From contig CP016211.1 of NCBI GenBank assembly GCA_001931535.1, forward strand, positions 434,001 through 498,000: a stretch of 64,000 bases of DNA, given 5' to 3'. Made by a program: the position numbers and the translations under genes. The stretch comes from Minicystis rosea. GTDB taxonomy: Bacteria > Myxococcota_A > Polyangia > Polyangiales > Polyangiaceae. This document shows, piece after piece, positions 46,822 to 57,050 of the stretch. Numbering within the stretch: position 1 is the stretch's first letter; each line of letters opens with the position of its first letter. The notes under the pieces were generated by a model that saw nothing but the letters and a program-made list of their open reading frames with translations, searched no databases and was not told the origin of the DNA.

Positions 46822-46849
46822 GGCGGGATCCGTCGCGAAGCGGCCGGAA

Positions 46850-46890
46850 TTTCAACGCAAAGGCGCAGAGGCGCAAAGACGCAAAAAGGC
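46850..46890. repeat. CGCAAAG-type short tandem repeat
   Basis: TTTCAACGCAAAGGCGCAGA, then GGCGCAAAGACGCAAAAAGG: about four 8-bp units of the form GGCGCAAA with small changes. A diverged second copy follows at about 46937-46980 (CTGCAACGCGAAGGTGCAAG). Similar dispersed tracts are known in many unrelated bacteria. Confidence 0.6.
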
Positions 46891-46914
46891 GAGGAAGGAT
46901 GTTGGTTCCTCGCC
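46882..46914 (-). terminator. Rho-independent terminator of the gene at 47055-48422
   Basis: GGCGAGGAA pairs perfectly with TTCCTCGCC (9 bp, 9-nt loop). On the minus strand the stem is followed directly by TTTTTGCG (the A-run at 46882-46886 on plus), so it would stop transcripts of the lipoprotein gene about 140 nt past its stop. Confidence 0.6.
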
Positions 46915-47054
46915 GGTGTTCTTGGTCGCGCTCGATGCGCTGCAACGCGAAGGTGCAAGGAGCGAAGGAGGACGTTGGCCTTTCGTCGACGTCCTCGATC
47001 GTGCTCGACGTTGTCGTGTGAGTCGGATCTCGATTGGCTGCGCGGGAGCGAGCT

Positions 47055-48422
47055 TCAGAGCCCGTGGCCGCCGCTCGCGAGGGCTTTGCGGAGCTGATCT
47101 GCTTCTTTGGCACCGGCGTCGAGGAGGCGTTGGGCCGCGCGTTTGACGTCCGCTTCGTGACCGTGCGCGGCGAGGCGCGGCATGCATGCGAGGGCGAGCT
47201 CGCCGTTGCGCGTCGTCGTCATCACTTGCAACACGGCGTCGTCGATGCGCGTGCTCCGATCGTAGCGGAGCGTCCTGATCAAGCGAGCGAGCTCCAGGTG
47301 CTCGAGGTGTTGGGGATAGGGCTTGTCGCTCGCGCGCACGCTGCTCGGGAAACCGTAGAGCGCGATGAGCAGCTCGCGGGGCTGGGTCCCATAGGCCGTG
47401 AGCTTCGGGCTCAAGCGTCCTTGCTCGTTGGCTTCGAGCATCGAGAGGTCTTCGAAGAGCTGTCGTTCCAGCCCTGTCTTGCCGGCCGGGCCGTGCTCGC
47501 GGAGGAAGCGATCGAACAGCGCGCGCCGCTCGGCTGCATCGCGCGCGGCATAGAGCTCCTCGCGGGCGAAGCGGCTCACCGCGAAGACGTCGTACGTCGG
47601 CCGCGGCAAGAGCTCGGGGACCACCTCTTCCAGCGCGGCGGGGTAGTAGTACGAGAGTCGGAGCGCCGCGCCTTCGCGTCGATCCTCGAAGTCCGGCTCG
47701 CGGAAGTCGCGCATCAGCGCAGCGCGATGCGCCTCGCGATCGAAGCGCGCGAGCCGCTCGACCACCACGCTGCGCAGCGCCGTCGATCGCACCGGCGAGC
47801 TCACGACGAGCCCTCCGCTCGGCTGGTAGCGGACCGCGTTGAAATGACGATTGAGGATTTGCCCGAGCGCCACGAAGCACAGATCGCCGACGAGCACGCG
47901 GTACGGCGTGGGCGCGGCCGGTGAGGCGTTCGTCAGGTTCACGGTGCCGGGCGGCGCGGCCTCGGTGCGACGGTTGAAGTCGTACTCGTCGTCGTAGCTC
48001 ATCCACTGCAGCGCACGCACGGGCTCGATCTCCGTGGGACGCGCTTCCGCGAGGCACGCGACCAGCGCCGGCACGGCTCCCGCGCCGAGCGCCACCAGCT
48101 CACCGAGCGCCGACGACGGCTCCGGCGGCGCTTGCTGCAGGAGCATCATGCCCGCGTGCCCGCTCTTGGGATAAGGCAGAAACTCGCTGCCCGTGTAGGC
48201 CGCGGAGTAGCCGAGCCCCTGCGCCTTCACGCTCGCGAGCGTGTCGATGATCGCGCGCGCGCGACGCATCGCATCCTCATCCTTCACGAGCGGCGCCGCC
48301 GTTGCTGCGGGTGCCGTGCCCTCGATCTGCGTCGTGCTCGCGTTCGGCGCCGGCGCCGAGGATGGTGAGCAACCGAGCGCGACGAAAACACCCAGCACCA
48401 CCGTCGGACCAGGGCACTTCAT
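47055..48422 (-). CDS. Predicted lipoprotein with HEAT-like helical body
   Basis: A 455-aa exported protein with signal and lipobox FVALGC (residues 13-18) and an Ala/Pro/Thr linker. The body includes GELVALGAGAVPALVACLAE near residue 108 and a C-terminal helical ARLAAHGHEADVKRAAQRLL that look like HEAT/armadillo repeats, with a mixed region between. No enzyme motif. It is convergent with the first giant kinase. ATG at 48422. Function unknown. Confidence 0.7.
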   Translation of the reverse strand: MKCPGPTVVLGVFVALGCSPSSAPAPNASTTQIEGTAPAATAAPLVKDEDAMRRARAIIDTLASVKAQGLGYSAAYTGSEFLPYPKSGHAGMMLLQQAPPEPSSALGELVALGAGAVPALVACLAEARPTEIEPVRALQWMSYDDEYDFNRRTEAAPPGTVNLTNASPAAPTPYRVLVGDLCFVALGQILNRHFNAVRYQPSGGLVVSSPVRSTALRSVVVERLARFDREAHRAALMRDFREPDFEDRREGAALRLSYYYPAALEEVVPELLPRPTYDVFAVSRFAREELYAARDAAERRALFDRFLREHGPAGKTGLERQLFEDLSMLEANEQGRLSPKLTAYGTQPRELLIALYGFPSSVRASDKPYPQHLEHLELARLIRTLRYDRSTRIDDAVLQVMTTTRNGELALACMPRLAAHGHEADVKRAAQRLLDAGAKEADQLRKALASGGHGL

Positions 48423-48554
48423 GCAGCGACTTTGTCACGGTGTGCTCGGCGCGCGAAGCACCGGTCCCGCCGAAAGCTTGCTCCGCGACGCTGCCACCGA
48501 GCGACGTGAGCCGGTGGTGCTTGACGGTCAGGCCTGCGGCCCAACGCAGCTTTC

Positions 48555-48749
48555 ATGTCGGACGAAAACCGGAAGGACGATCCCGGCACGGACCCGGAGA
48601 CGCAGCGGCGGGAGCTCATCCGTCGCAGCCTGGTCGCCCATCCTGCGAAGGAGCGGTCTCACATGCAGAACACGCGGAGGCCGCGCGGAGGCGGCGCCAC
48701 CACACCAAAGGGCGCGCCGCCTCCGGACGACAAGAAGAAGAGCGCCTGA
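48555..48749 (+). CDS. Small hydrophilic protein, uncertain
   Basis: A 64-aa open frame (MSDENRKDDPGTDPETQRRE at the start, KKKSA at the end), rich in Arg, Pro, Asp and Lys, with no hydrophobic segment. ATG follows a gap of 132 nt and precedes the cysteine-rich lipoprotein on the other strand. No good SD is visible (AACGCAGCTTTC). Disordered if real. It may be a chance frame; it is kept because it is free of strong overlap with other genes. Confidence 0.35.
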   Translation: MSDENRKDDPGTDPETQRRELIRRSLVAHPAKERSHMQNTRRPRGGGATTPKGAPPPDDKKKSA

Positions 48750-48783
48750 TCAAGCAGGCGCATGAATCAGACGAGCGTCGTCA

Positions 48784-49713
48784 TCACGGCGAGTCGCAGA
48801 CGCAGATGCCGCCGCAGTCTGCGCCGCCGTTGTTCGGATCGCAGTCGTCGTTGGGATCGTCGACGCACACGAACCCGGTCGGGCAGGGGAGGTTGGCGAA
48901 GCCGCCGCAGAACGTGGGCTTCGGCTTCTCGACACAGATGCCGCCGCAATCGGCACCGCCGTTGTTGGGATCGCAGTCGTCGCTGGGATCATCGACGCAG
49001 GTGAGGCCATCGGGGCACTGGATGCCGGCGAATCCACCGCAGAATGCAGGCTTCGGCTTCTCGACACAGATGCCGCCGCAATCGGCGCCGCCGTTGTTGG
49101 GATCGCAGTCGTCGTTGGGATCGTCGATGCAGGTGAGGCCGTCGGGGCACTGGATGCCAGCGAAGCCGCCGCAGAACGTGGAAGCGGGCTTCTCGACACA
49201 GATGCCGCCGCAGTCTGCGCCGCCGTTGTTCGGGTCGCAGTCGTCGTTGGGATCGTCGACGCAGGTGAGGCCATCAGGACACTGGATGCCAGCGAAGCCG
49301 CCGCAGAACGTGGAAGCGGGCTTCTCGACGCAGATGCCGCCGCAGTCGGCACCACCGTTGTTGGGATCGCAGTCGTCGCTGGGATCGTCGACGCAGGTGA
49401 GGCCGTCGGGACACTGGATGCCGGCGAAGCCGCCGCAGTGCTTCGGCTTCGGATCAGGCTTCGGCGTCTTCACGCAGATGCCGATGCAGTCGGCGCCGCC
49501 GTTGTTCGGATCGCAGCCGTCGCTGGGATCGTCGACGCAGGTGAGGCCGGTCGGGCACGTGAGGCCCGCGATGCCGCCACAGTGTGTCGGCTTGGCCTTC
49601 CCACCCTTTTGCTCTGCAAGGTCCGAGCCCGTGTCGTCTCCGCCGCTCCCGTTCGAGCAAGCTGCGACGAGGGCCAGGATCGAAAATAAACCACTCCATT
49701 TCCCAATCTGCAT
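48784..49713 (-). CDS. Cysteine-rich lipoprotein with six tandem six-cysteine repeats
   Basis: A 309-aa lipoprotein. ATG at 49713 has GGAGG 5 nt upstream and begins the signal MQIGKWSGLFSILALVAAC; the open frame extends upstream without one. After a short acidic/Lys linker, six repeats follow (about residues 44-306), each reading CGGFAGIQCPDGLTCVDDP then SDDCDPNNGGADCGGICV with six cysteines, separated by Lys/Pro spacers (EKPKPTF, EKPASTF). All six cysteines are kept in every copy, so each unit is probably disulfide-bonded outside the cell. The pattern resembles Kazal/follistatin-like small domains, possibly protease inhibitors, but this is unproven. The last copy ends in CDSP. Confidence 0.85.
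   Translation of the reverse strand: MQIGKWSGLFSILALVAACSNGSGGDDTGSDLAEQKGGKAKPTHCGGIAGLTCPTGLTCVDDPSDGCDPNNGGADCIGICVKTPKPDPKPKHCGGFAGIQCPDGLTCVDDPSDDCDPNNGGADCGGICVEKPASTFCGGFAGIQCPDGLTCVDDPNDDCDPNNGGADCGGICVEKPASTFCGGFAGIQCPDGLTCIDDPNDDCDPNNGGADCGGICVEKPKPAFCGGFAGIQCPDGLTCVDDPSDDCDPNNGGADCGGICVEKPKPTFCGGFANLPCPTGFVCVDDPNDDCDPNNGGADCGGICVCDSP
48796..49584 (-). repeat. Six tandem repeats within the cysteine-rich gene
   Basis: Six units of roughly 129-135 bp in direct orientation. Their near identity at the DNA level (e.g. GCCGCCGCAGAACGTGG in three copies) suggests recent expansion or recombination-driven homogenisation; the outer units are more diverged. Confidence 0.8.
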
Positions 49714-49779
49714 TGGAACCTCCATCAAGCGATTTCGATGTTGGGTCGAGCGATCCCAGCGCGGGATCGCCTTCACCGT

Positions 49780-50490
49780 TCAAGGGTTCTTGCCGCGCAA
49801 CGTGAGCGGTCGCCGGCCCATCTCGGGCGCGGTGATCTGCACGAAGAGAATGTCGTCGCGCGCGTCGCCGCCCACGGGATCGAACGTCACCGTGAACGAC
49901 GCCGAAGAGCTTGCAGGGATCACCAACGGCAGCGGCGGCGCGGCCACGCTCCACGCCGCCGAGCCGAGGCGCAGCGGCAACGAGCCCACCGTCGTCGCGT
50001 TTGCGCAGGCGCTCGTGAGGGTCACGGTGACCGAATCACCTGCATCGAGCGGGCCGATCTCGCGCGCGGGATCGAGGGTCAAGCATGCCGCGAGCGGGCC
50101 TTTGACCTCGCTCGCGGGGCCGGGAGCGATGCCCATCACGCCCGTCACGTCGAGCGGATCCGAGAGGCGCGTGTCGAGCTCGGCCTGCACGCGGTAGACG
50201 TGCAGCGGGTCGCCGGTGAGCGGCGTGCTGAACGAGCCATCCATGGCGACGACGACGCTGGACGCAGGCGAGACGTCGTCGAGATCGAGGGCCGTGAGCG
50301 TGCTTCCGCCGGGCTTCACCGCGCCCGGGCTCCCCGTGAGCAACGCGCCGCTCTCGGTCTTTCCGAGCTCGAGGAGCGAGATGTCGATGGAGGGCGGCTC
50401 CGGCTGCGGGCTGACACCGCACCCGGCCATGAGCAGGCCGGCGCCGAGCAGCGCGCCGCGGATCGTTCTCCAGCAGGACCGGGAGGGCAT
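49780..50490 (-). CDS. Predicted lipoprotein with ASH/choice-of-anchor-like beta domain
   Basis: A 236-aa lipoprotein (lipobox LMAGC, residues 20-24). The mature part has beta-sandwich motifs; the C-terminus (LPLVIPASSSASFTVTFDP, then FVQITAPEMGRRPLTLRGK) resembles ASPM/SPD-2/Hydin (ASH) type domains common in myxobacterial surface proteins. It is 66 nt downstream of nothing on its strand and shares a divergent region with the kinase/sigma-54 fusion gene (146 nt between starts). Function unknown. Confidence 0.7.
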   Translation of the reverse strand: MPSRSCWRTIRGALLGAGLLMAGCGVSPQPEPPSIDISLLELGKTESGALLTGSPGAVKPGGSTLTALDLDDVSPASSVVVAMDGSFSTPLTGDPLHVYRVQAELDTRLSDPLDVTGVMGIAPGPASEVKGPLAACLTLDPAREIGPLDAGDSVTVTLTSACANATTVGSLPLRLGSAAWSVAAPPLPLVIPASSSASFTVTFDPVGGDARDDILFVQITAPEMGRRPLTLRGKNP

Positions 50491-50636
50491 CGCGCCGCGA
50501 GTCTAAGCAGCTTCGGTGCCGGAGCCTATCCTTCGCTCCGGAGCCCTGAAATCAGCTTCCAGTCGCGCATCGAGGACGGGGGCCATTGTCTCATTCTGTT
50601 GCAGCATCGGCCCGCCACCGATACAGGTTGGTACAC

Positions 50637-53600
50637 ATGCAGATCGCCCCGGGTCAGGTCCTTCAGCATCGCTATCGCTTGGAGCGGGCGCTCGGCGAGG
50701 GCGGAATGGGGACGTCGTTCCTCGCGCGCGATCTCGTGCGGGACGTGGGCGTGACGGTGAAGATCCTCCGTCGCAGCGCGCCTGCGTTGTTCGCGGCGCT
50801 GCGGGACGAGTTCGCGAGGCTGCGCGGGCTCCATCATCCGCACCTGTGCCGCGTGCAGGACTTCGGTGTCGCGCGCGACGCGAAGGGCGCGCGGCTCGCG
50901 TTCTACACGGCCGACTACGTCGACGGGACGACGCTCGATCGCTTCGCCGCGGGCCGATCGTTTCGCGAGGTGGAGGCGCCGCTCGGGCACGCGCTCGCGG
51001 CCCTCGGCTTCCTGCATCGCATGGGGCTCAGGCACGGGGACGTGAAGCCCGAGAACATCCTCGTCGATCGTCGCGGCAATGGCGTGCTCATCGATCTCGG
51101 GTGCAGCCAGCCGCTCGCGGAGTCGGGGCACGTGGTGTCGGGGACACCGGGTTTCGTCGCGCCGGAGGTGCTCGCGGGCGGCGCGGTGGATGCGCGTGCG
51201 GATCTGTTCGCCGTGGGGATCACGCTGCGACGGTTGAGCGACGCGACGATGGACGTGCCCGAGCACGCGCGCGAGCTCGCCGATCGCTTGTGCCTTCGAT
51301 CGCCGAGCGAGAGGCCGGGCGACGTGCGCGAGGTGCTGGAGGCGCTCGGGATCGCGGCCGCGCCGCAGCCGATCCTCGAAGCGCGGAGGGTGGAGGTGCT
51401 CGGCCGGCGCGCGGAGATGGCGCGGTTTCACGAGGCGCTCGAAGCGTTGCTCGCGAAGCAGCCCGGACCGCGCGCCATCGTGATCTCGGGGCCTGCGGGG
51501 ATCGGGCGCAGCCGCTTGCTCACGGAGATGAAGTGGGCCGCGGAGCTCCGCGGCGACGTGGTGGAAGGGCACGCGCGCGGCGGCGAGGCGGTGGCTTCGA
51601 TGCTGCGGCGAGCGGCGGGCGGCGCGGCGTTGCCTGCAGGGGTCTCGGGCGTGATCGCGGCGCGCGAGGCGCTCGTGGCCCGCGGCGAGCCGGTGGTGCT
51701 GCTGCTCGACGACGCCGACGCCATCGAAGAGCCCGAGCGCGCGCTGTGGCACGCCTTGATCCGGAGCGTGGCTCCCGACGATCCCATCCTGGTGCTGGGT
51801 GCGGAGGCGTCGCCGCCTTCGGATCCTCCCGAGGGCGCGCTGCACTTGCCGCTCGCGCCGCTCGGGCTCGACGAGGTGCGCGCTTGGATCGAAGGCGCGT
51901 TGCCGCGCGAGCGCGCGGCCGCGCTGTGGCGGCTCACGGGCGGGTATCCCGCGTCGATCGAGGCGCTGCTCAAGCTGGTGTGGTGCGGCGACGTCGGCGA
52001 GGACGAGCTGGAAGCGATCGCGGGGCAAGGCTCGCTCTCGGCACGGAGGCTCGAAGCGCTCGCGCTGCTCGGGCCCGAGGAAGCCTCGGCGCTCGGGCTC
52101 GTCGCGGCGCTCGACGGCGCGATGGATGACGAGGACGCGCGCGCGCTCGCGATCGACGGCGCGGCGGTGAATCGGCTGGTGCAGCGTGGGTGGCTCACGC
52201 CCGACGGCGCGGGCATGCGCCTCCTGCGCATGGGCGAGGCGGCTCAGGTGCTCGGCGCGCTGCCGGCATCGCGGCGCACCGAGCTGCACGCGATCGCGGC
52301 GGAGCGATTGCGCGCGCGCTTGGGCTCGCTCTCGGGCGCGCGGGCGAGCGCGGCGGCGGCCCGGCTCGTCGCGCACCTGTGCTTGGCCGGCGTGCCCGAC
52401 GCCGCGGAGGCGGCGCTGCACGAGCAGCGCGCGCTCGCCGAGATGCATCCGGATGCGTGGCGCGAAGCGGCGCGCGTGCTCTCGGTGGCCACGGATCGGC
52501 CGGCGGCGGTGCTCGCGGCGGCGGAGATTCACGAGGCCGCGGGGCACCCGGCCGAAGCGCTGTCGCTGTTGTCGCGCTTGCTCCGCGCGCGACCCAAAGC
52601 GGACGTGCGCCGCGACGTGCGGCTGGCAGCGGCGGCTGCGTACGTGAAGGCGGGTGATTCGAAGCGCGCGCTCGCCACGCTCGCGCGGATCCTCGCGGGC
52701 GATCTCGATCCGGCGCGGCGCGCGCGGGCGCTCGATCTGCAGAGCCGCGCGCACATCCGGCGCGGGCACTGGGCCGAGGCGGCGAACGCGGCGCGCGAAG
52801 GGCTTCGCGTCGTGACGGCCGCGGATGTCGAGGCCGATCTCCACGACGACGTGGGCGTGGCCGCGAGCTACCTCGGTGACGCGCAGACGGCGCACGATCA
52901 CCTCGAGCGCGCTTCGGCCTTGCACGAAGCGGCCGGGAGGCCGCGGGCGCGGGCGCGCTCGGCGACGTACCGCGCGCTCGCGGACTACCGCGCCGGCGAC
53001 GCCGAGGCCGCGGCCCGTGGGTTTCGGCGCGCGCTCGCGATCGCGGAGGCCTGCGGCGCGACCGATCTCTTGGCGAACGCAGCGCTCAACCTGGGCACGG
53101 CCTGTCATCAGCTCGGCGATCTCGGCGAGGCGCTGCGATCGTACGAGCGAGGTCTGGGGATCGCACGCGCGCTCGGCCGCGCCAGCACCGAGGCGACGCT
53201 TCGCTACAACCTGGCCAAGCTGTTCGTGGACATCGGCGCGGCTTCGCGCGCAGCGGAGGCGGCCGCGCGCGCGGAGGCGCGTGCGCTGGAGCTCGGCCTC
53301 GCGTTGCTCGCGGGCGCGGCGCGCGCGGTGGCCGGCGAAGCGGCGCTCCTCGATGGTGATGTCGATGAGGCCGTGACGCGCTTTCGCGCCGCCCGCGCGA
53401 TGCTCGCGGAGGTCGCGGCGGCGCGTGAAGTGGCGGAGGCCGATCTGCAGATCGCGGAGGCATGCCTCGCGCTCGGCGACGTCGCGGGCGCGGGGGAGGC
53501 GCTCGACGCGGCGACGTCCGCCGCCGATCGGCTCGGCGCCGAGGACCTGCGCGCGCGCGTGCGCCTCGTGCGCGGCCGGCACGCGATCGCCGAGGATCGC

Positions 53601-55478
53601 TGGCCGTCGGGCCTCGACGATCTCGAAGAGGGCGCACGCCTCGCGCGCGCGGCCGGGCAGCGATCGCTCGCCGCCGAGATCGAGGCGCGCATGGCCGATG
53701 CTTGCCACAGCCGCGGCGCCGAGGTGCGGGCTCGCCGTCACGATCTCGCCGCGTGCGAGCTGTGGGAGCGATCGGCGGCGACGTTGCCTCCGCACCTCGT
53801 CGAGTCGTTCTGGGCGCACCCGCGGAGGGCAGGCCGTCGCGAAGCGCTGCGGCCGGCGCCGGCCGAAGGCGCGCCCGCGCGCGAGCGCAAGCTGCGGCGC
53901 TTGCTCGACATCAACAAGAAGCTGAGCGCCTCGCTCGATGCCACGCAGATCCTCGCGTGGACGGTCGACAGCGCGCTGGAGCTCACGGGCGCCGAGCGCG
54001 GCTTCGTGGTGCTCGCGCCCGCTCCAGACGCGGTGGGCGAGCTCTCGATCGCGGTGGCCCGCAACGTTCATCCGAGCGCGGCGGCGTCGCCGGATCTCGC
54101 CTTCTCGCGCGACATCGCGGCGCGCGTGATCGCCGCGGGCGAGCCCGTGATCACCGTCGATGCGCAGGGCGACAACCGCTTCTCCGGCAGCGCCAGCGTG
54201 CACGCCATGCGCTTGAAGTCGGTGCTCTGCGTGCCCATCCGCGCGGCCGAAGGCGTGCTCGGCGCGCTGTACCTCGACCACCGTTTTCAGCGCGGCCTCT
54301 TCGAGGGCGCGGACACCGAGCTGCTCCTCGGCTTCGCCGATCAGGTCGCCATCGCGCTCACCAACGCGCGCCTTCACGAAGAGCTCGCGCGCCGCACGCG
54401 GGAGCTCGACGCCGAGCGCCGCCGCATCGAGGACCTCTTGCGCGGCAAGGTCGAGCAGATCGATCGCCTGACCGAGGAGGTGCGCGCGCGGCAGGCGGCG
54501 CTAGAGCTGCGCTACGAGCACGGCACCATCGTGGGCCGGAGCGCGCCCATGCAGGCCATCTTCCGCACGCTCGATCGCGTGATGGACACGACGGCCACCG
54601 TGCTCCTTCAAGGCGAGAGCGGCACCGGCAAGGAGCTCGTCGCGCGCGCCATCCACTACAACGGCCCGCGCCAGAAAGGGCCTTTCGTGCCCATCAACTG
54701 CGGCGCGCTCCCCGAGAGCCTGCTCGAAGCCGAGCTCTTCGGTTACCGCAAGGGCGCGTTCACCGGCGCGCACCGCGATCGCGAGGGCCTCCTCGTGACC
54801 GCGCGCGGCGGCACGCTCTTCCTCGACGAGCTCGGCGAGATGCCGCCGGCGATGCAGGTCAAGCTCCTGCGCGTGCTCCAAGAGCGCGAGGTGCAGCCGC
54901 TCGGCGCGACGGTCACCGTCTCCATCGACGTACGCATCGTCTGCGCCACGAACCGCCGCCTCCGCGACGAGGTCGCCGCCGGCCGCTTCCGCGAAGATCT
55001 CTACTATCGCGTCGGCGTCGTCGAGATCACCCTGCCGCCGCTGCGCGATCGCGTCGACGACATCCCCGAGCTCGCTGCGCGCATCCTCGACGACGCGGCC
55101 CGAAGCTTTGGCCGCCCGGCCCCACGCATCGCGCCCGCGGCGATGCGCGCGCTCCTCGCGCACGGCTGGCCCGGGAACGTGCGCCAGCTCCAGAACGTGC
55201 TCACCAAGGCCGTGCTCATGGCCGAGCGCGGCACCATCGACGCCGCCGATCTCGATCTCCCCCGCGCCGCCGTCGCCGCGCCCGCGCTGCCCGCGAGCCG
55301 CGCGGCCTTCCGCGAAGCGGAGGAGGACCGCGTCCTCGCCGTGCTCCGCGCCTGCCGCTGGAACGTCACCGAGGCTTGCAAGACGCTCGACATGCCTCGC
55401 GCGACCCTCTACCGCCGCCTCAAGGAGTACGGCGTCTCGCGCGACGGCGACGAGACCAAGCGCCGCAAGCGCCGTTGA
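50637..55478 (+). CDS. Giant Ser/Thr kinase fused to ATPase, TPR, GAF and sigma-54 activator (AAA+ and Fis HTH)
   Basis: A 1613-aa cytoplasmic regulator. Order (rough residues): kinase 12-255 with [23 protein letters not shown] and [12 protein letters not shown] (132; HGD and DLG variants); STAND ATPase 270-560 with [11 protein letters not shown], where Lys of the P-loop is Arg; TPR-like helices about 560-1080; GAF about 1084-1250 ([34 protein letters not shown]); coiled coil; sigma-54 AAA+ 1293-1540 with [20 protein letters not shown] (1372), and [11 protein letters not shown]; Fis-type HTH 1563-1601 ([20 protein letters not shown]). The intact GAFTGA loop implies real sigma-54 contact. A signal from kinase or ATPase is thus joined to transcription activation in one chain. 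Targets unknown. Confidence 0.9.
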   Translation: MQIAPGQVLQHRYRLERALGEGGMGTSFLARDLVRDVGVTVKILRRSAPALFAALRDEFARLRGLHHPHLCRVQDFGVARDAKGARLAFYTADYVDGTTLDRFAAGRSFREVEAPLGHALAALGFLHRMGLRHGDVKPENILVDRRGNGVLIDLGCSQPLAESGHVVSGTPGFVAPEVLAGGAVDARADLFAVGITLRRLSDATMDVPEHARELADRLCLRSPSERPGDVREVLEALGIAAAPQPILEARRVEVLGRRAEMARFHEALEALLAKQPGPRAIVISGPAGIGRSRLLTEMKWAAELRGDVVEGHARGGEAVASMLRRAAGGAALPAGVSGVIAAREALVARGEPVVLLLDDADAIEEPERALWHALIRSVAPDDPILVLGAEASPPSDPPEGALHLPLAPLGLDEVRAWIEGALPRERAAALWRLTGGYPASIEALLKLVWCGDVGEDELEAIAGQGSLSARRLEALALLGPEEASALGLVAALDGAMDDEDARALAIDGAAVNRLVQRGWLTPDGAGMRLLRMGEAAQVLGALPASRRTELHAIAAERLRARLGSLSGARASAAAARLVAHLCLAGVPDAAEAALHEQRALAEMHPDAWREAARVLSVATDRPAAVLAAAEIHEAAGHPAEALSLLSRLLRARPKADVRRDVRLAAAAAYVKAGDSKRALATLARILAGDLDPARRARALDLQSRAHIRRGHWAEAANAAREGLRVVTAADVEADLHDDVGVAASYLGDAQTAHDHLERASALHEAAGRPRARARSATYRALADYRAGDAEAAARGFRRALAIAEACGATDLLANAALNLGTACHQLGDLGEALRSYERGLGIARALGRASTEATLRYNLAKLFVDIGAASRAAEAAARAEARALELGLALLAGAARAVAGEAALLDGDVDEAVTRFRAARAMLAEVAAAREVAEADLQIAEACLALGDVAGAGEALDAATSAADRLGAEDLRARVRLVRGRHAIAEDRWPSGLDDLEEGARLARAAGQRSLAAEIEARMADACHSRGAEVRARRHDLAACELWERSAATLPPHLVESFWAHPRRAGRREALRPAPAEGAPARERKLRRLLDINKKLSASLDATQILAWTVDSALELTGAERGFVVLAPAPDAVGELSIAVARNVHPSAAASPDLAFSRDIAARVIAAGEPVITVDAQGDNRFSGSASVHAMRLKSVLCVPIRAAEGVLGALYLDHRFQRGLFEGADTELLLGFADQVAIALTNARLHEELARRTRELDAERRRIEDLLRGKVEQIDRLTEEVRARQAALELRYEHGTIVGRSAPMQAIFRTLDRVMDTTATVLLQGESGTGKELVARAIHYNGPRQKGPFVPINCGALPESLLEAELFGYRKGAFTGAHRDREGLLVTARGGTLFLDELGEMPPAMQVKLLRVLQEREVQPLGATVTVSIDVRIVCATNRRLRDEVAAGRFREDLYYRVGVVEITLPPLRDRVDDIPELAARILDDAARSFGRPAPRIAPAAMRALLAHGWPGNVRQLQNVLTKAVLMAERGTIDAADLDLPRAAVAAPALPASRAAFREAEEDRVLAVLRACRWNVTEACKTLDMPRATLYRRLKEYGVSRDGDETKRRKRR

Positions 55479-55490
55479 TCGAATGCCCGC

Positions 55491-56948
55491 TCAATTCTCC
55501 GAGCTGAACACGACCTCGCCGAGCTTCGCTTCGCTCTCCGAAGCCGCCTCGCGCTCGGCCTCGACCGCCTTCGCTTCGGCCTCGAAATCCTCGAACCGAT
55601 AGCGGACCTTGCCGCTCTCGTAGTCCACGTCGCCGCCTAGCGCGACCACCTCGCGCGTCAGCTCCTTGGGATCAGGCTCCGTGCCCGCGGCCTGCTTCCA
55701 CGCGGCCTTGAGCGCGTCCTCCGTCACCTCGCCGTGCCCCACGTTCTCGAGGATCTCGCGCAGCATCGCGCGCCGCCCGTTCTCACGCGCGATGCGCTTC
55801 TCCTTCAGCGGCCGCAGCGCCATGCGCGCCAGCGGCAGCGCGAACAGCGCGATCGAGAACACGAGCGGGATCACCCCGAGCGCGATGGCCGTGCTCTCTT
55901 GCGGTGCGTGCGGCGGGTACAGGCCGCGGTACTGCGTGAGGTCGTAGAGCCAGGCGAGCTTCTCGAACGTGAGGTGATTGCTCAGCGCATACAGGCTCAT
56001 GATCAGGTTGAACCCGTTGAGCCCCGCGATGAGCAGGTTCGTGCCGGCGGTGTTGCCGGTGAGCGGGACGAGCCGCTTGATCCGCGCCCAGATGGGCTTC
56101 GACGGCGCCATCGGCGTCTCGTCGGCCGTCTTTCGGATCGACTCGAAGCGATAGAAGATCCCGCCCTCGTCCGAGACCTCGACCGTGCCCTCGTAGTCGA
56201 GCATCAGCCGCGCCATCAACGGATCGGCCTCCTCGCGCGGCAGGCCCGTCACGCGGATGACGTCGACGAGCCCGATGCGGCCCTTGCGCGCGCGGATCTC
56301 GGCGAGGATGCGCCGCTCCATGGTGCGCGGATCCGGCTCGGGGATCTGCGGGCCGAAGAAGAAGCGGTTCACCTTCTCGTAGAAGGGCGTCTCGTCCTTC
56401 GTGCGCTTGCGCCGGCCGGGCACGTCGACGGTGCCGTAGTCGACGTACGCGAACGGCGAGAACGGATGGAACGTCCAGAAGAGCGCGTCGGCGACGACGC
56501 GGAAGAACACGTACCCGAGCTCGAACCCGATGCCCCCGCGCGAATCGCGCGAGTCACGCGCGAACATCAGCGCCAGCATCAGCGCCACGAAGATGGCCGT
56601 GTAGCCCACGAGCACGATCGAGATCCACGCGCGGACCACGAACCGCGCCACGCCCAGCGCTCCGCGGCTCACCCTGCGGCCGATCTCGGTGAGCTTGTCG
56701 CGCGTCTCCCACGGCTTGGTGAAGCCGTTCGGGAAGCGGAAGAGCAGGTCACCGTCCGCGGTCACGCGCAGGTGACCGCGGTATTCGCTGACGAGCGCGT
56801 GCATGCCCGTCTCCGCGTCGCGCAGGGGCAGGCCGCTCTTCGCTGCGGCGTCGGCGATCGTGAAATCCGTCCCCTTGTCGGCGAGCGCCGCGAACAGCGC
56901 GCGTGCCGCCTCATCGGGGTTCATCAGCTTGGGGGAGGTGGAGGGCAC
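55491..56948 (-). CDS. Membrane protein with two winged-helix-like segments
   Basis: A 485-aa protein. Residues 10-75 (LADKGTDFTIADAAAKSGLP and EYRGHLRVTADGDLLFRFPN) read like a winged-helix, and a similar unit follows at about 215-270 (KGRIGLVDVIRVTGLPREEA, EVSDEGGIFYRFESI). Between and after these are membrane spans (AWISIVLVGYTAIFVALMLA near 105; LLIAGLNGFNLIMSLYAL and ALGVIPLVFSIALFALPLA near 310-390). The C-terminus is acidic and helical. It starts at GTG 56948; an ATG at 56924 is an alternative. It is convergent with the giant kinase (12 nt). No recognised family; similar proteins in other phyla are described only as hypothetical. Confidence 0.72.
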   Translation of the reverse strand: MPSTSPKLMNPDEAARALFAALADKGTDFTIADAAAKSGLPLRDAETGMHALVSEYRGHLRVTADGDLLFRFPNGFTKPWETRDKLTEIGRRVSRGALGVARFVVRAWISIVLVGYTAIFVALMLALMFARDSRDSRGGIGFELGYVFFRVVADALFWTFHPFSPFAYVDYGTVDVPGRRKRTKDETPFYEKVNRFFFGPQIPEPDPRTMERRILAEIRARKGRIGLVDVIRVTGLPREEADPLMARLMLDYEGTVEVSDEGGIFYRFESIRKTADETPMAPSKPIWARIKRLVPLTGNTAGTNLLIAGLNGFNLIMSLYALSNHLTFEKLAWLYDLTQYRGLYPPHAPQESTAIALGVIPLVFSIALFALPLARMALRPLKEKRIARENGRRAMLREILENVGHGEVTEDALKAAWKQAAGTEPDPKELTREVVALGGDVDYESGKVRYRFEDFEAEAKAVEAEREAASESEAKLGEVVFSSEN

Positions 56949-57050
56949 CGATGGTTCCGCTGTGGTTCGGCGAGTTGCCGTACGGGCCGTTACCTAATCA
57001 CGTTTTTGGCCTCGTGCCCGCGCCGGGACCCGTGAGCTCGTCCGCTCGCC

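Noticed and set aside
50526..54377. 1283-aa minus-strand open frame
   Set aside because: It is antisense to the kinase/sigma-54 fusion gene, with no recognisable domain; stops are rare in the reverse frame because of GC bias.
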